A stretch of 64,000 bases of DNA, from assembly GCA_028023455.1 (NCBI GenBank), contig JAQFVV010006294.1, forward strand, positions 1,366,001 to 1,430,000, read 5' to 3'. A model generated the notes under the pieces. It had not been told where the DNA came from and ran no database searches. It saw only the letters and a list, made by a program, of their open reading frames with translations. Of this stretch, positions 23,936 to 38,100 are shown piece by piece (the first letter of the stretch is position 1; the number at the start of each line of letters is the position of its first letter). A program made the position numbers and the translations under genes. The DNA is from Epiperipatus broadwayi (Eukaryota; Onychophora; Udeonychophora; Euonychophora; Peripatidae).

Positions 23936-26900
23936 GCTATAAAATACTTGAAATTGGCCCTTTTCTCCATATGAATTCAAACTCCACCATCATGAACTAT
24001 AGAGCAGCACCCATCCTTTTTGCCTTCCTTTATATCTTCATGAGAGCTCTATATAACTCTGCAAACACCAACTCTGCTAGCCAACTCTTCTCAAAATATT
24101 ACTAGCCAAACACAACCAGCCAAACTCTTACAAAAACTATTAGCCAACTACAAACTAATATTTTTATCAACTCTTTTTATATAGTCAATTAAGGTGACAA
24201 AAACACTAATTAAAACTGTTTTTAATTAAAAACTGTTTTTTTCTTTTTAATCTTTTCAAATCACTTTTAATTAAAAGCTACTTTTTGCAATCATGTTTTT
24301 ACTTAAAAAAGATTTCTAATAGATATAAATTTTGTTCAATTGATTAAAAAGATTACAAAATAGACAATATAAATGTTTACAATTAACAGTTCTATTTTAT
24401 CATAAAACATGCTTGTTTTTAATTTCAAAATCAGAATACAATATTGATATTTATTTAGACTTTTTTAAACTGATTAATTTATAATAAAATTTTATTTTAA
24501 ATTCAAAATTATTTAATCTTTTTCTATGATTATTTATTTCAGGAAGTGTAGAAAAATATCTACAAAATTTTTGTTTGTTTAGTTCTACTTTTCCTTTCAA
24601 CTTTATATATATTTGCACACACCCTATGTTATTGTGTGCCATATAACAGAAGTGTTACAATATGTATTGAAATAGTGTGTCATTGTTAAAGCACATGGAA
24701 TAGGCAAGAATATCAATAAGAATTTAAAATATAACTTATGTAGCCAGAATAATTACTGCACACAAGGATAGAATTAAATGAGACAATAAATTCATCAAAC
24801 ATTTATGTGTGAGTGAGTGCCTAAAAATATTTGGTACAGACATTGATTTCAAAAGAAAAGAAATAAAGTATACTTCAATTTTTATTTTAAAAATATTTTA
24901 AAAAAAGGAAAAACTAAAAGCATTTTTTGAATTGTGTATTAAGGAATATTTTATTTTAAATGCAGAAAATGTTTTAAAGATAAATTGTTTAGATTAAAAA
25001 AAATTAGAAATGAAACTATTTGGGTATTTAAAAAAGATTTAATTGAAGATTATTCTAATAATTATAGAAAATAAGACAAAGGTCTTTTATGTTTGATTTT
25101 TTTTTCATTTAATAAACTAAGTAATAAAAATGTTTCAATGGAGTTTTGATTTTGTGAAGGAGTGATGCTGTGTTCTTTGTGATCTCAAGAAATTGTACCA
25201 GATTTAGTGTCTTTTCAAATATACAGCAGCCTATTTATAGAGAGAAGTGAAGAAAAAGTTTGATTTCACCAAATTTTCCAAGGAATGCTATGAAGTGAAT
25301 TCTAAACGCCAGCAATTTATCTAAACTGCAGAGTATAAAGTCAAATTTCCACCAAATGGATACTTTATACCAATACTATTTCAATATGATATTAAATCTA
25401 TAAGTCTTTATAGTGATTACAGTAAAAAGCAATAGTTATTATAATGATAGACTGGAACTGATACTAGCTCTACATCACCACATAATATTATTCAAGAATA
25501 AAAAAAGAAAATTGTCAAGAAAAATGCTAGCAAATTATATATACATATATGGGCCTGAAAATATAAGGTATTTATTTCAAACTGTATTAAAGCTTTCTCT
25601 AAATGAACTAAAGTTAAGAGTTCTCTATAATCTAAAACAATCATGAAAATATTATTAGTTTTAAAATTATGTTTCCTAGCAATAATTATTTTATGTGTAT
25701 AAATGTATTTTATATATATATATAGTTGCTTTCTATTATTTATATAAGCATTTTGTTAAATTAATTTAAAAAAAAAACATGTCTAACACACTTAATCTAG
25801 AAGATAAGCAAAAGGGTTTTTTTTTTTTTTTAGATTTTTAAGTTACAAAATGCATTTTGAAAGAAAATAAAAATAAAGTTAAGACTGCTTAAAGACCAGT
25901 TTTGAATATTAAACAGCAAAAAAATTATTTAAATTATCAGTTTTAAAATGCTTTATATTCAATGTTTGGAAAGTTATCAAGAAATAATTTAAGTTTTTAA
26001 AAAAGGAAAAGTTTATTATAGTACATACTAGTGGTAGTCCATGAAATTTTTAAGTAGGCGTATTTTATTAAAATACTGCCACCAAAAATAAATAAGGAAA
26101 ATGTATCAGAGCATTTCTAATTTTACAACCAATCAACCATTTTATTTTTCCATACCGATCATTGTTAGAAGATGTAATGTATTTTTTGTTTTTACTAACT
26201 GCTGTTTGCCAAATAATAACCTTTACTTTTTTTTTTTTCATATATGTAATGTCAATAGAGAAAATGTAATTTTTAAAATTTTTCAGTTATATTTTTATTT
26301 ATATGTTAATTTGTAAATGTTAATTACAAGAAAAAAAGTATTTTATTGCTCACCCTAAATGAAAACGATAAAAATTTATTTGCTCTGAAGAAAAAACAGA
26401 ATAGATAAATGTATCATTCTCAAATAACTATTGATATTGCCACAGCAAGCAGTTCCAATGACACTAGTTTTGAGCATTGCTAAGAACAAACGAATCTCAG
26501 TCCAACTTGCTGAAATTCACCAAATATCATCTTTCTGACACTGTTATAATTAGCAGCATCTTTGAATAGAATCTCTAGCATCTGTTAATAATTCTTTTTT
26601 AAAATGATTTAATTAGCTATATTTACATAACTAGGCTATTAATATGTTCAAGCACAAATTCAATAATTAATTTTTGTATTTTTTCCTGTGGATGCTGCAA
26701 ACACACAGTACTTATGGGCCATCCACCACTAGTACAAACTTAAAGGTTATACAAAACTATAGCTATGTGTATGTATGAGTCCTGTGTGAACATATAGTAA
26801 AAGATGAAAGTTCTTTTTCTTATTGTGAAATTTAATAAGCATGATCATATATGTTGGAGGCAAATTAAAATGTTCTGCTAAGAATAGGACAGAGTGTTTA

Positions 26901-27690
26901 ATGACAGACTGTTGATTTTATATTCATATGTGAAAACAAGTATGATATCTATAAAGATGTGTTCAAGTGCGTATTCATTTTAGAGCAGAGATTGATAATG
27001 AATATATATATATATATATTGTTATGAGATATATATGAATAAAATATTTTGTTGAAAAGTAAGATTTAATACTAAATGATTAAAAACAATATTTATTTGT
27101 GTAACACCTATACCATTTAGTTTTAAGAAAGAAACATTTTGAGGTAAATAATAAAGATAATATACTTATGATGATTCAATAAAGGTTTTAGAATAAAAGT
27201 CAATTTTGTTTTAAAATTATGTTAAACAAATAATAAGAAATGTTCAAAGTTAAGTACTAATAAGGATGCAGAAGATGTTTGAAGTTAGGTATTTCTGAAT
27301 CAATGTTCTCTCTGAGGTGAAATGGTTATTTGAAAATGAATATTTTTTACATAAAAGCAGGAAGTGTTCTTGCATTTAATAATTGAGATTTAGTTATATC
27401 ATTGCAGTCTAATACATTTATTTGCTACCTAAACATAATAAAATATTATTGTCAATAAAGATTATAATATTTTCCATACTAACCCAAGATTTAAAATGAA
27501 ATACTTAATGAGGCCTATTAATATAAGTTCAGCACAGAATGGATAAATATGGAAATATGTTATTTCCATCAGCATGCATGCTCTTTCATGAAACATTCAA
27601 AATTGTAAGAAATGAATTGAAATAAAATATAAGTCTATTGAAAATAATGAAGATAGGTAGAATTATTGACATCGAAGACTGAGCTATAAA
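23936..27690. other. AT-rich stretch, no gene recognised
   Basis: A degenerate short-period repeat of TAGCCAACTC-like units lies at about 24075-24160. A TA microsatellite is at 26999-27020. A somewhat GC-richer block at 25160-25400 has no intact frame and no match I recognise. Frames of 60-90 codons here are chance frames without domains. Confidence 0.5.
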
Positions 27691-27694
27691 CTTT

Positions 27695-30310
27695 TTTTTT
27701 AATTAAAAAAACACTTTATTGATAACAAATTATATATAAATATTAATATATTTACAGTAGAGTAAATTTATGTTTAAGTATAATGAAACCACAACTATAA
27801 TGGTATAGATAATATTATAAGTTGTTTAACTCTAATGATGTGTGATTCAAATTTGAAGAGTGTTATACTCTTATTGCATAATCATGATGAGTAATAAACT
27901 GAAGAAATGTCCAGATATTTATTTTCAAGAATGAAATCTAATAGTGAGTGTTAATAAAAATAAAGGCTTAAGCTATGAGGGAGCATAACTGAAGTAGATT
28001 GCTATTTTTTGTCATGATGTTCTTGAGTAAAAATTTGAAAAAGTATAGACATGAGTTGAGCCATTCCTTGTTATTTCTTTTGAATACATTGTATTTCTTA
28101 TTGTCAAATATTATGGAGCAGCATGTAAGCACATGGTTTTAATTACAAATGCATTATAGGACTGAAAGTATTTTATATATTTTAAAAGTAATTGTTTGGG
28201 GTTGATTGAATGTGTATAAAACATGAAGAGACATAGAGATGAGAAGTGTAAACAGATTTGAAAACAATGTAGCATTTCTTCTGGATAATTATTGCACAAA
28301 GCACACGTAAATTCAAGATTTGGTTTGAATCAGTCATTAAGAAACATTTTGGTTGGAATTGTACTCTGTAATAAATTGAAAAGAAATTTCAACAATGATT
28401 GAGGAGCACAAAGGTTTTGGTATTTTGTTAGTCTTAGGAAGTGGTAGGATTGTCCATAGATGTCTGGATGGATAAATCATTTTATTTAAATCTTTATATA
28501 TGCCAACAAGAGACTTGAGGATATACTGATCTAATACATCAGCATGCTAAATAGTGTGATCTGTGAAAAAAGATTGTTTGACATATGAAATTGAAACAAG
28601 CAATAGTATTACAGAGGGGATGGCAATAATATTGGATTAAAAAGTGTTGTATTATACCTTTTTGCCTAATATTAATTACAAAAAATTTGGCACATATGAA
28701 ATTGTGCCCTCCTTTGCATATAGAAAAACATTCTGTGCTAATGGATAGATGTGAAAATGAGCCCCAGATATACATAAGCTTATCATAGGTCATGTTAATA
28801 AGCCACATCCATAGTTTCTAGTAGACAAGTATTCTATTAAAAATAGTATTCACTATACAAACTTTCACAATGGGATACAGCATTTTTGGGTAGAATGCTT
28901 TTATTTTTGTACTGAATATCTTCATGATGAGATTGTTAAAATGATGGCTTAATTGCATTTTAGACAGATTAATTAGGATGCCAAGAAAGGAAGAGGAGTT
29001 ACCATGAAAAAAAAAAGATAGTTTACTGCTTGCAGAACTTGTATTGTGGAACCAATTGATGTTTGGAATTTATTTAAAATATTTAGAATGATGAAAATAT
29101 TTTGGAGGCCTTTGAAGATTATCATGACATCATCAACAAAAGATATGGCTTGAAGAGTAATTCCAAGATGAGGAAGGAAAAGATCTTCAGTGCCCAGTTC
29201 AATTTCTTTAATCAGGTGATTTATATAAATTGCAAATAGCAGTGATGTAAGTGGCAAGCTTTATGGAATGCCATGACTAAGTGTGAAAGATGTGGACAGT
29301 CACATATAATTCTTCCGTTTAATTGACCTATTACTAATATAGTTCTGGATAGCACTCATCAGATTACTGAGTTCAAATAGATGCTTACATGGTGCAGTGA
29401 AAAAATATTTCCAATTGACTGAATCAAAAACTGTCTTAAAAAATCCACTTGGCATGCAATACAATCTGTAAGACTGATTCTTGTACTAAACAATAGCTTG
29501 AGAGCATGACAACCTTTTACTGCATAATGTGAAGTTGATAGATATGGCAGAATAAATTCATTCTTTTTTGTTTTAAATTATTGTTGCAAAGATTTTTTGA
29601 TCATTATCCTCAAATGTAACAAGACTCAAATTATTTATAGAAAGATATACTTTATTTGATTTTTTTTCTGAAACAAAATACTAAGCTGGTAGAAAGATTT
29701 GGGGATATTAAGATTGCTTGAGCAATAAAAATTATGATATAATCAAGCCGCCTGTAGATATTAACTGAGATAAAATCTGCAGCTAGAGAAGTGTGTGTTT
29801 CAAGGTGCATGATTTCTTGGTATATTTGTTGTTATGTAATATTTCATTGAGAAGATTGTGCACTGCAGTGATTAGTGGGCAGATATTGATCAGTTGCTTT
29901 TAAATTAGAATTTAGATGCTCAAAAATTTCTATGTTAACATTGGTTCAGAAAGGAGAATGTCATCTTTTGATAAAATACGAATGTCAGAGATTTGAGATG
30001 GAGATGACCTTGCAAAATTTACAATGGTTCTTACAAATTTTGAGAGATTTGATATTGTTTTTTTTAAACCTAAGCGTTGTTGCATTGTAGTTGTAAAGCA
30101 TGATAATTGATTTGCTTCATTTTGCAGTTTGCAGATAAGAGCTTTGGCATCATTCATTTACAAGATGGTTTGCAGGGTTGTATCTATGCCATCAATATGT
30201 TATTTTATGAGGTTATTTGGGTGATAACTTGTTAATCAGCTGGAGCAGCAGTTGTTTAAAAAATTTGTAAAGATTAACCAAGTTTTTCAATGTTAATGAG
30301 CTATAAACCT
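27695..30310 (-). pseudogene. Decayed L1/Tx1-like LINE, copy D
   Basis: Read on the minus strand from about 30310 to 27695. A helical linker frame lies at 30157-29930 (KALICKLQNEANQ). An RT motif A region reads SGFFKTVFDSVNWKYFF (about 29450-29400). The PLTSLLFAIYINHLIKEIE segment and an intact motif C, SFVDDVMII, are in the frame 29257-28973. A thumb-like LMYIWGSFSHLSIS follows near 28770, and a zinc-knuckle remnant (CNNYPEEMLHCFQIC) near 28299-28250. The 3' end is at about 27693-27725, with CAATAAAGTG and an A-rich tail on the minus strand, like copies A and B. The frame is broken many times; it is inactive. Order and motifs are directly visible; exact boundaries are estimates. Confidence 0.75.
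28973..29257 (-). pseudogene. LINE copy D, RT palm fragment with FVDD box
   Basis: A 94-codon frame begins MPLTSLLFAIYINHLI, equivalent to SPLSALFFTAYINPLL of copy B, and has SFVDDVMIIF as the catalytic box. Both catalytic aspartates of motif C are kept. The upstream IPxG part is present just before the Met in the same phase but with a changed Gln. The frame is lost after KFQTSIGSTIQVLQ, where a frameshift is likely. Confidence 0.75.
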
Positions 30311-32764
30311 TATTCAGTTGAAAATATATTGCAAATCTATTAAATACTAATACATTAATAAATTGTATATTCTTATTTAATTTGTTTTTATATAATTTAT
30401 TATTTTATAGGTGGTGAAATCATCCATATGGAATCAAGAATCCAATAATGGACTAAAAATAAAAATATGACATCTATATAGTTTGGACATCTATTTGGTT
30501 CTCTATGGAATTAAATAGATGCTAAGATAGTGAATTACCCTTAAAATCCATACACATCCTTTACTCATTTACCTGTTATATGATTTGTTCTAGGTTATAT
30601 TCATAGACTATTTGTTAAACATTGCTTGATGATGACTTGTTGACCATTACAATATACATATAATATCAAACATTAAATAATTATATAATATCAACTAAGC
30701 ATAGCTTACAATATATAAAATAAAAAATGGAAATAAACTATCTTTCTGCTAATTATGAATAATAAATCCTCTTTGTGTTAGCAAATAACAATGTTGAAAA
30801 TTCAGAATGGAAATAATATTTTTAGTTAGATGTAAACATTATATATATAAAATGTAGTTTGTTCTCTTATGAAGAAAAAGTTCATAAATAGGGCAAAAGA
30901 ATACTAAGACTAAGTCATTTAATATATTTAATTAGTTGTTTTTAAATTAAAAGTTGTAATAACATTTTCAAGTTAATTGACACTTAACTAACTGGGGTCT
31001 TATGTAGTAATATACATTTATACTTAATGATAGAAGTTCACCATGTAAGCATGTAAATGGCTTGAACTAAGCTAAGTGGAACAGACATTTTATCAAGTTC
31101 CAAATAAACTTAAGATTTTTCTTTAAGGTATTTAGCATGTTGCCAATCAGGACATCACATTACTGATCAGTAATGAGATGTTTAATTATTCTTAATTAGA
31201 AAACAAAAAATAAAAACTATAAGTCTTCATTATCTAACATTTGACTAGTTAGAGAGTATTGCCTTCTCTACCACTATTACTATGTAAATAGATACTAATA
31301 AGTTTTTGTTCTACAGAAGATTATTCAAAAATTATTATAACTATCATACTTTAATCTTAAATATTTTTATTAAATTTATATATATATATTTTTCAGAATA
31401 TGGTATTACTTCTGCCCTTAATCCTTTTGTTTATAAATTGTATTATTCTTTCCAGTATAGGCTTTTATAATATATTTTTTAAAAAGGCATGAATTGAATT
31501 ATAAGAGAATTATCTGTGAATACAATAATAAAAACATATATGTTATTACAAAAGAAATGGTGAACACTATCCTTAAGATAATTGACATGTATTATATTGA
31601 ATTATAAAGCAATCTTAGTAAAGTCACTGAACAATAATGGGCATGCTATGGTGAAATTTGGCTTAAATATATATATATATATTTCTTATTGTTAATCATT
31701 AGGAGAATTAATATGGTGTAAATTATGTTGAACATTCAGTATACTACAATTATCTTAAACTATAAATGTAATTTGTATTATTATTTTATTCAAACTAAAG
31801 TAAGATTACATGCACTTCAGAGATTTTTGTATTTCATTTCACATTTTTCCTTGTGTGATTTGGTGCAGTAGCAGAGCCTGAAGTTTAAGGCCCATATTTC
31901 ATAGCTAAGCTTTGTTATAGCTACTGCTTGAGCTTCTTACAAACTCCTGAACAATAAACCATTCAATTATACTTTACATTTTGGTTTCATTTAGTAAAGA
32001 TTTGGCTTTTGACTGTTTTAAAATATTTATTTAAAATAGATATAATAATGAAGGTAATACAATTATTTAATTCATAATCTTTAGTCATTTGTCCAAGGTT
32101 GTATCTTGCAAACAATTTCAAATTTCTTTCTTTACATTAAGTAATATATCTTGTTCTGTTCTTCAAAACTTAACATCCATTAGCAATTTCTTTCTTGTTC
32201 ATCTTTTCCTTTCATTGTCACAGCTCTCTTAATGCCATATCCTAATATTTTTGGCCTTTTTCATACACATTTTTTTCTTTTTTAAAAAAATTTGCATATT
32301 AAAAGACTCCAATTATATTAAATCTCCAAATTTCCATTTTAAGTTGCAAGATTTTTTTTTTTAAAAAAAAAAAAAAAAACTAAACACCAATTTACAATAC
32401 TGAACTCAATGTCTCAGAAAATTATGTAATTTTTTTTAAATTTTATTTTAATAAAGATCTGTTTAGTCATTGCAATTCAAATTTTAATTTAATCTCACTT
32501 TCCTGGCCATCATCTAGTTTTCAAAATATTTAAAAGCATTAATTACACTGATTCACATTTCCTTAATTAACTTTTTTTTTTTATCTTTTAGGAGACGAAA
32601 TTCCTCTAATGTATTTACTATACAGCTGAACCATTGCAAACATGTGTAATCAGTAGCTACAAAGGTAGTAATGATAACCAATCTCAGTAAATTATTACTC
32701 CTAAAATTGTATGCTAAATGTAAGCAAAAAATATTATTATGTTTTGTTGATATAAATACCATCT
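30311..32764. other. AT-rich stretch with a SINE-like tail
   Basis: No gene seen. At about 31855-31985 the sequence ends GCTTCTTACAAACTCCTGAACAATAAACCATTCAA, split here only for description. It matches the tail of the SINE-like repeat at 44457-44600, so a decayed copy of that SINE is likely. TA runs occur near 31375-31390 and 31668-31682. Confidence 0.4.
31855..31985 (+). repeat. Decayed copy of a tRNA-derived SINE
   Basis: It shares the 3' region CTTCTTACAAACTCC and AATAAACCATTCAA with 44457-44600. The tRNA-like head is hard to see here (GGTGCAGTAGCAGAG may be the A-box region). Confidence 0.45.
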
Positions 32765-32772
32765 ATATAAAC
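32765..32772 (+). repeat. Target-site duplication ATATAAAC, left
   Basis: Exact 8-bp direct repeat with 35110-35117, flanking the hAT element. Confidence 0.9.
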
Positions 32773-33051
32773 CAGGGGTCAGCAACCCCAGGCCCATGAG
32801 AGATTTTTGTCCAGCCCTCTGGCTTAACAACTGGACACCAATTATTTAGAGATTAAATAATTAGTAGCCAATGGTTAGATATCAGTGTACTGGCAAATGT
32901 TTAATAAAAACTTATTCACAATTATTAAATCTCACCACATTACTATATCTGCAGATACATTTGTTTTCATTGTTTCTTATTTCTCCATACTGATTTCGTT
33001 TTTTTCTCTTTCCTTTCCAGAAGTTGTTTTTTTCTGAGCAAAAACAGACCC

Positions 33052-34795
33052 ATGAATACTAAAAAAAGAAAGGTAGATCTTGAGTGTGGGAAATTTTAAC
33101 AAAGATTGGACACTTAATTATTTTTTCATTGAACATTTTGGAAAATGTATTTGTTTGATTCGTCAAGATACCATTGCTATGAAGAAAATTTCAAATATTA
33201 AATGTCACTATGAAACTTAGCATAATCATTACAACAATTTCACTGAAAAAACATGAAGAGAAGACAAAGTTGCATGGCTGTGAAATAATTTAACAAGTCA
33301 ATCATCCTTATTCACAAGAAAAGATGAAGAAATTGACCAAACTCGTACTAGTTATGAGGTGTCAAAACTAATTGCAGAAAAGATGAAACCTTTTACTGAT
33401 GGAGAATTCTTCAAAGAATGTATGTTGAAGGTCAAGAATGTTGTTTGTCCAGGAAAAAGGAGTTATTGTCTGCAATAAGCTTATCGGCAAAAACCATGAC
33501 AAGATGAATTGAAGAACTGGCAGAAAATGTCAGAAGTGGCTTAAAGGGCATTTTAACAAATCTGGAATATTATTCCATTGCTACTGGTGAAACCACAGAT
33601 ATGATGGAAACTTGCCAACTTGCAGTATTTGTGAGGTATGTAACATCGAAATTTGATATTGTGAAAGCATGTATACAATTGATTCCTATGAAAGACATTA
33701 ACACAGGAGAAGATATTTTGGGAGGCATTATAAAATCTATTTCTGAAATAAATCTTGATTTATCAAAGCTTATTTGAGTAACCATAGATGGAGTACCAGC
33801 GATGATTGGAGAGGAAAAGGGTCTTATTTCATTGCTTCAAGAACACATTGATATTGATCACAAACCAATCAAATTTCATTGCATTATTCAACAGGATGCA
33901 TTATATACAAAGTCAATAAATTTTAAGGATATCATGGCAGTGGTCATAAAAACAGTGAATTTTATACTTAAAGAGAACTAAATTACTATCAGTTTCAAGA
34001 ATATCTAAACAAATTATGAACTTACATATTTTTCAAATGTAGCCGAGGAAAATGCTTGAATGAATATATACATTGTGAGAAAAGATTGCTATGTTTTTAG
34101 AGAGCAAAGACCAAGATAATTCTTGCTTTCAGGATCCACGGTGGATTATCAAGTTAGCACTTATGGTAGACATCATGATCCACATGAACAATTTGAATCT
34201 TGAGCTTCAAGGAAGGAACAAGCTTATATTTGAAATGTTTGGTCAAATTACTGCTTTTGAAAGAACACTAACTGTGGGAATCACAACTTCAGACAGGCAA
34301 CTACTCTCATTTTCCAAATATTCAAAATCACAAGAAAGATATAATGCCAGCCATTTTTGTGAGCTCTATTCAGGATTTGAGAAGTGTTTTCCTCTGTTTT
34401 GTGGACTTCCAGTAATATAGAAATCAATTTATATTATTTAGTTCTCCTTATGAAGTTGATGTGGAACAAGTGGCAGTAAAATATCAATTGGAGTTAATTG
34501 ACTTACAATGTGACAAATGTTTGAAATCAAAATTTCAATTAGAGTCCATTGGTAACTTCTACAATAAATATATATTGCCAAGCAAAAAATATAAAAACAT
34601 CTTGAATAATGTAAAAATGATGGTATCATTGTTTGCAAGTACATATGCTTGTGAACAACTTTTGTCAAAAATGAAATATTCTAAAAGTTGTTTAAGGACA
34701 AGGTCCACCTGGATGATGTTTTGCTTCTGGCATCAACAAACATTTTTCCTGATCTGGAGGTTGGGAAACAATAGGCAAAAACAAATGTCACATTA
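33052..34795 (+). pseudogene. hAT transposase pseudogene (GTF2IRD2/ZBED-like type)
   Basis: This is a remnant of a hAT transposase of the kind that also gave rise to vertebrate GTF2IRD2 C-termini. From the ATG at 33052 the text starts NTKKRKVDLECGKF and then hits stops. At 33362-33421 it reads SKLIAEKMKPFTDGEFFKEC, a strongly conserved block of this subfamily. At about 33563-33830 a long open stretch contains YYSIATGETTDMMETCQLAV, the region of the first catalytic Asp, here GETTD where DESTD is usual. The block VTIDGVPAMIGEEKGLISLL holds the second catalytic region and follows an in-frame TGA. The frame 34091-34420 has LALMVDIMIHMNNLNLELQG. The frame 34461-34796 has LELIDLQCDKCLKSKF and then SLFASTYACEQLLSKMK, the C-terminal dimerisation domain. 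Several stops and frameshifts make it non-functional. Confidence 0.88.
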
Positions 34796-34796
34796 A
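34461..34796 (+). pseudogene. hAT C-terminal dimerisation domain fragment
   Basis: A 111-codon frame with YQLELIDLQCDKCLKSKFQ and then FASTYACEQLLSKMKYSKS, the characteristic ASxxxCEQxFS-like core of hAT dimerisation regions. After residue ~85 the reading shifts; the expected LDDVLLLAS-type sequence continues in another phase, so a one-base indel lies near 34705. Confidence 0.8.
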
Positions 34797-35117
34797 TTAA
34801 TTTGCTATTTCTACTTTAATTTGCTATTTCTACTTGTATTTTGTTTATACTAAGGAATTTGCAATTTTTTTGTTGTGTTTGCAATAAGTAGTTGTTTTAC
34901 TGTTATTCCTACAGTAAAATAAATAACCTTGTTTAAATAAAATTACATTGATTTCCTTTTCTTTAAATATCCAGACCAAGACCGCTTTCTGGACAGAGTG
35001 GTCTAAGGTCAAGACAATTTATTTGTAGTACAAATGATATTATGGCTTTCCTTCAAGACAATGGATAGCAGTCTGGCCCTCTCTCTCTCCAAAAGGTTGC
35101 TAACCCCCGATATAAAC

Positions 35118-38100
35118 AGTTTTAAATTTATTAATTATTTACTTTCATCTCAAATTTGTTATAAACTTTATAAGGTTTGTTTATTTTCAGTATGATCTAT
35201 TATCAGGGCCAGTTTGTCTATAGCATTATGTACCTGTACATTAGACAGTTCACATTTTGTTTCTAGAGATTAATATTTTTAAAATATTATATTTTTTTTT
35301 TTACAAAAATTATGGGAAATAATTTTACCAACTCATTAGCTATTTTTCTGTAAATTAGTCAAAAAAGATTTTTTTTTCTTTTTTCCAAGCCATTTAAAGT
35401 TCTAACAAATCAATTTAAATGCTAACAAAAAATAAAATAACATCTTACTTTCAAACTGTTAACTATAAAACATTTCATTAGTAAAAATGTGATGTTGCAA
35501 ATAATAAAATGAAATAGTCATTTCAGGACCACAGACTTAGCTTAAGATAATGGCAATATTAGGGTAATGTAGTAAAAAGATAGCTTTATATATATATATT
35601 AAAAAATTTTGGAAAGGCTTTAGAATATCAAAATAGTCTATTTAATTCTAAATTACAATAACAAAATTATAGTATCGCTTAAAGTTAAATAATATAATAT
35701 ATAAAAAAGCCTTTGTATACTTGTTTGTAAAAATTTACTGCACAATTATATACCACACTCTTCTTTAAAATATAAATTTATCTGATGTAACAAATTCTCT
35801 TGCTAAAATTTTTCTTTAAACAATTAAATTTTTTTCAGTAATAAGAAGGTCCAAAGGGTACTGTCTCAATATGTAAAATAGTCAAATATAAAAATTTTAT
35901 AATGGATGTTTGCATCCAAGTTGTAAAAGAATAATAAAATCCTGAAGTTACAATATATAATTTAAAATTGTTGACTATTTAAATTAATATAAGCTAATTA
36001 AATAAATGTTGTAATTGATTTTCTTTTATTGTAGTCCATTAATGAATGAATTGTTGAAACAAATTTTCTAGAGTCACCTATGATCTTTCTTATTTTAGAC
36101 CACAACTTACCAGAAAAGTGTATAAATGAAGAATGAAGTATTTAGTTTTTCATCCTTTGCTCCCAACACCTGTGAAAAGTATTTTGAAATGTATAACACC
36201 ATTTATTAAAGATAAATTGTGTAATTATTAAGTTTAAGTAAATTAAGATAATATGTTGATAAAACTCCATATATTTCTTCATAACTATCTTAGAAGCTCG
36301 GATCTAAGTTCCAATCACAAATACCTGTATCCTGAAATCCAAAAAATGTAATGGAAAGCTATAAGTGTCATAAATCAAAAAATTATAAACTGCCATATAC
36401 AAATCTTAGAAAAATTATTAATAATCTTAAATCAGTTAACTACTATAAGAAGCAATGACCAAACTTGATCATTTTGAAAGGAAGAAAATCTTTATTAATT
36501 CTCACAAAATATTCAGAAACAGAAAGTGACAACATATGGTCCAAGTATAGAGATGCTATCAAATTTAAATTTATTTCATTTTGCATAAGTGCTTTATATA
36601 TGGACAATCCAATCTATTAAAGCATTTTCCATTCTCTTCAGTGAGACAAGTTGCCGCTTTCAATCAAAAATCCACAAGGTAATAGACTTTTTATACAATT
36701 AAAATTTTTATTCATTCTCAGATAATCTTATTTATAGAAATCTTAGGCAAATTGTATATTAATATAGAGCATATGGAATACATAAATGTATCCTCACTAA
36801 ATGTCAATCTCATTTAACAAAAACTCCAAACAATGAGTGATTTTGTGAACTTACTTAAAGTTTATGCCGATTATTATCTTTGAAAGAAAAAGATTTCAGA
36901 AGATAAATCTCAAATTATTATTGATATTTTGAAATGTAATGTTTACATAAGATTATGAATATGCAATTATATTCTTAGGATATGAATATTACCTTTTTCA
37001 AATTCCAAGACAATTTACCATCACCTAACAATAATGATTGACAAACTAACATCATGAACCCAAAAAACTAATTTAAGTAATTTAATTATTTTATTTTATA
37101 CACCCTGCCTGACTGTTGGGATATATTTTATAAAAACATTTCAAATACAATAACAAGTAACTTAGAAAGTACTCAAATTGCTTATCATTTGCATTAGCAT
37201 CTCCATATATCAATTATGATCTACATTGTATATCATCATAATATATAACATACTGAAACATTAAACTATACAGCTGTCTTTTGTTTATAGACAAATTCCA
37301 AGAAATCTTATTGCTTTCAAATTTATGCTTTTCAAAATATGTAACAGTATAACTCAATTCACTTTCTCAAATACTTATATAAAACAAATATTAGACTTTT
37401 TTTAGATATTTTATAACAAATATGATGAAGGATAACAATATTAAGTATCACATGAATTTTTCAAAAATCATAAAATAACTATAATCACATCATAACAGTT
37501 TGCTAGATGGTTTGATAAGCAAATTGGCTTAAACTCAAAATCTTAAGACACTTGATATTTTCAAGTTATTAACTTAAATATCGTAATATAAATAAAAATG
37601 CTCAATATATGATGTTATGTAAAATAGCTTGTTCTTAGATGACATCTAAAGAATTTGTGCATGAGCTCAATGGTGAATGGTCCATGGTATAGCCTTAATA
37701 ATTTTTATTTTTTTACTTTCGTGTGTATTAAATTTTATAAGTTTTCTTAATATTTTTTCATAAAAATGACAAAACCAAGCATTTACAAATTCACTTTTTT
37801 ATAATTAAAAATAATAAAATAAAGCATTTATTTATCTTAGATTGTCTGTTGAATAAAGCATATCTATTGCTTTGCTCTGACATTTTCTTGCATTGGTACA
37901 TCTTTGTCACATGTACAAATGCTAATAAAAGTGATCCATTTAATAATAAGAAATAATGTCAGTATTATAATGTACAGTAGTTAAAAAATATTTATAATAG
38001 CCTATATTTTGTCATGTATGATTAGAATTCATTCAAAAATGCATCCCATATTGTTTCAAAAATAAGAATTCTTAAAAATAGGAAAAAGCACTAACATGAA

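Larger units (their letters stand above)
32773..35109 (+). mobile_element. hAT transposon, 2337 bp, GTF2IRD2-like transposase, decayed
   Basis: The left end CAGGGGTCAGCAACC and the reverse complement of the right end, CGGGGGTTAGCAACC, form 15-bp terminal inverted repeats with 2 mismatches. An exact 8-bp duplication ATATAAAC lies on each side (32765-32772, 35110-35117). Both features are diagnostic of hAT elements. The interior carries a plus-strand transposase pseudogene from about 33052 to 34795. The ends look intact, so the element could perhaps still have been moved in trans for a time, but its own enzyme is dead. The assignment is firm. Confidence 0.92.
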
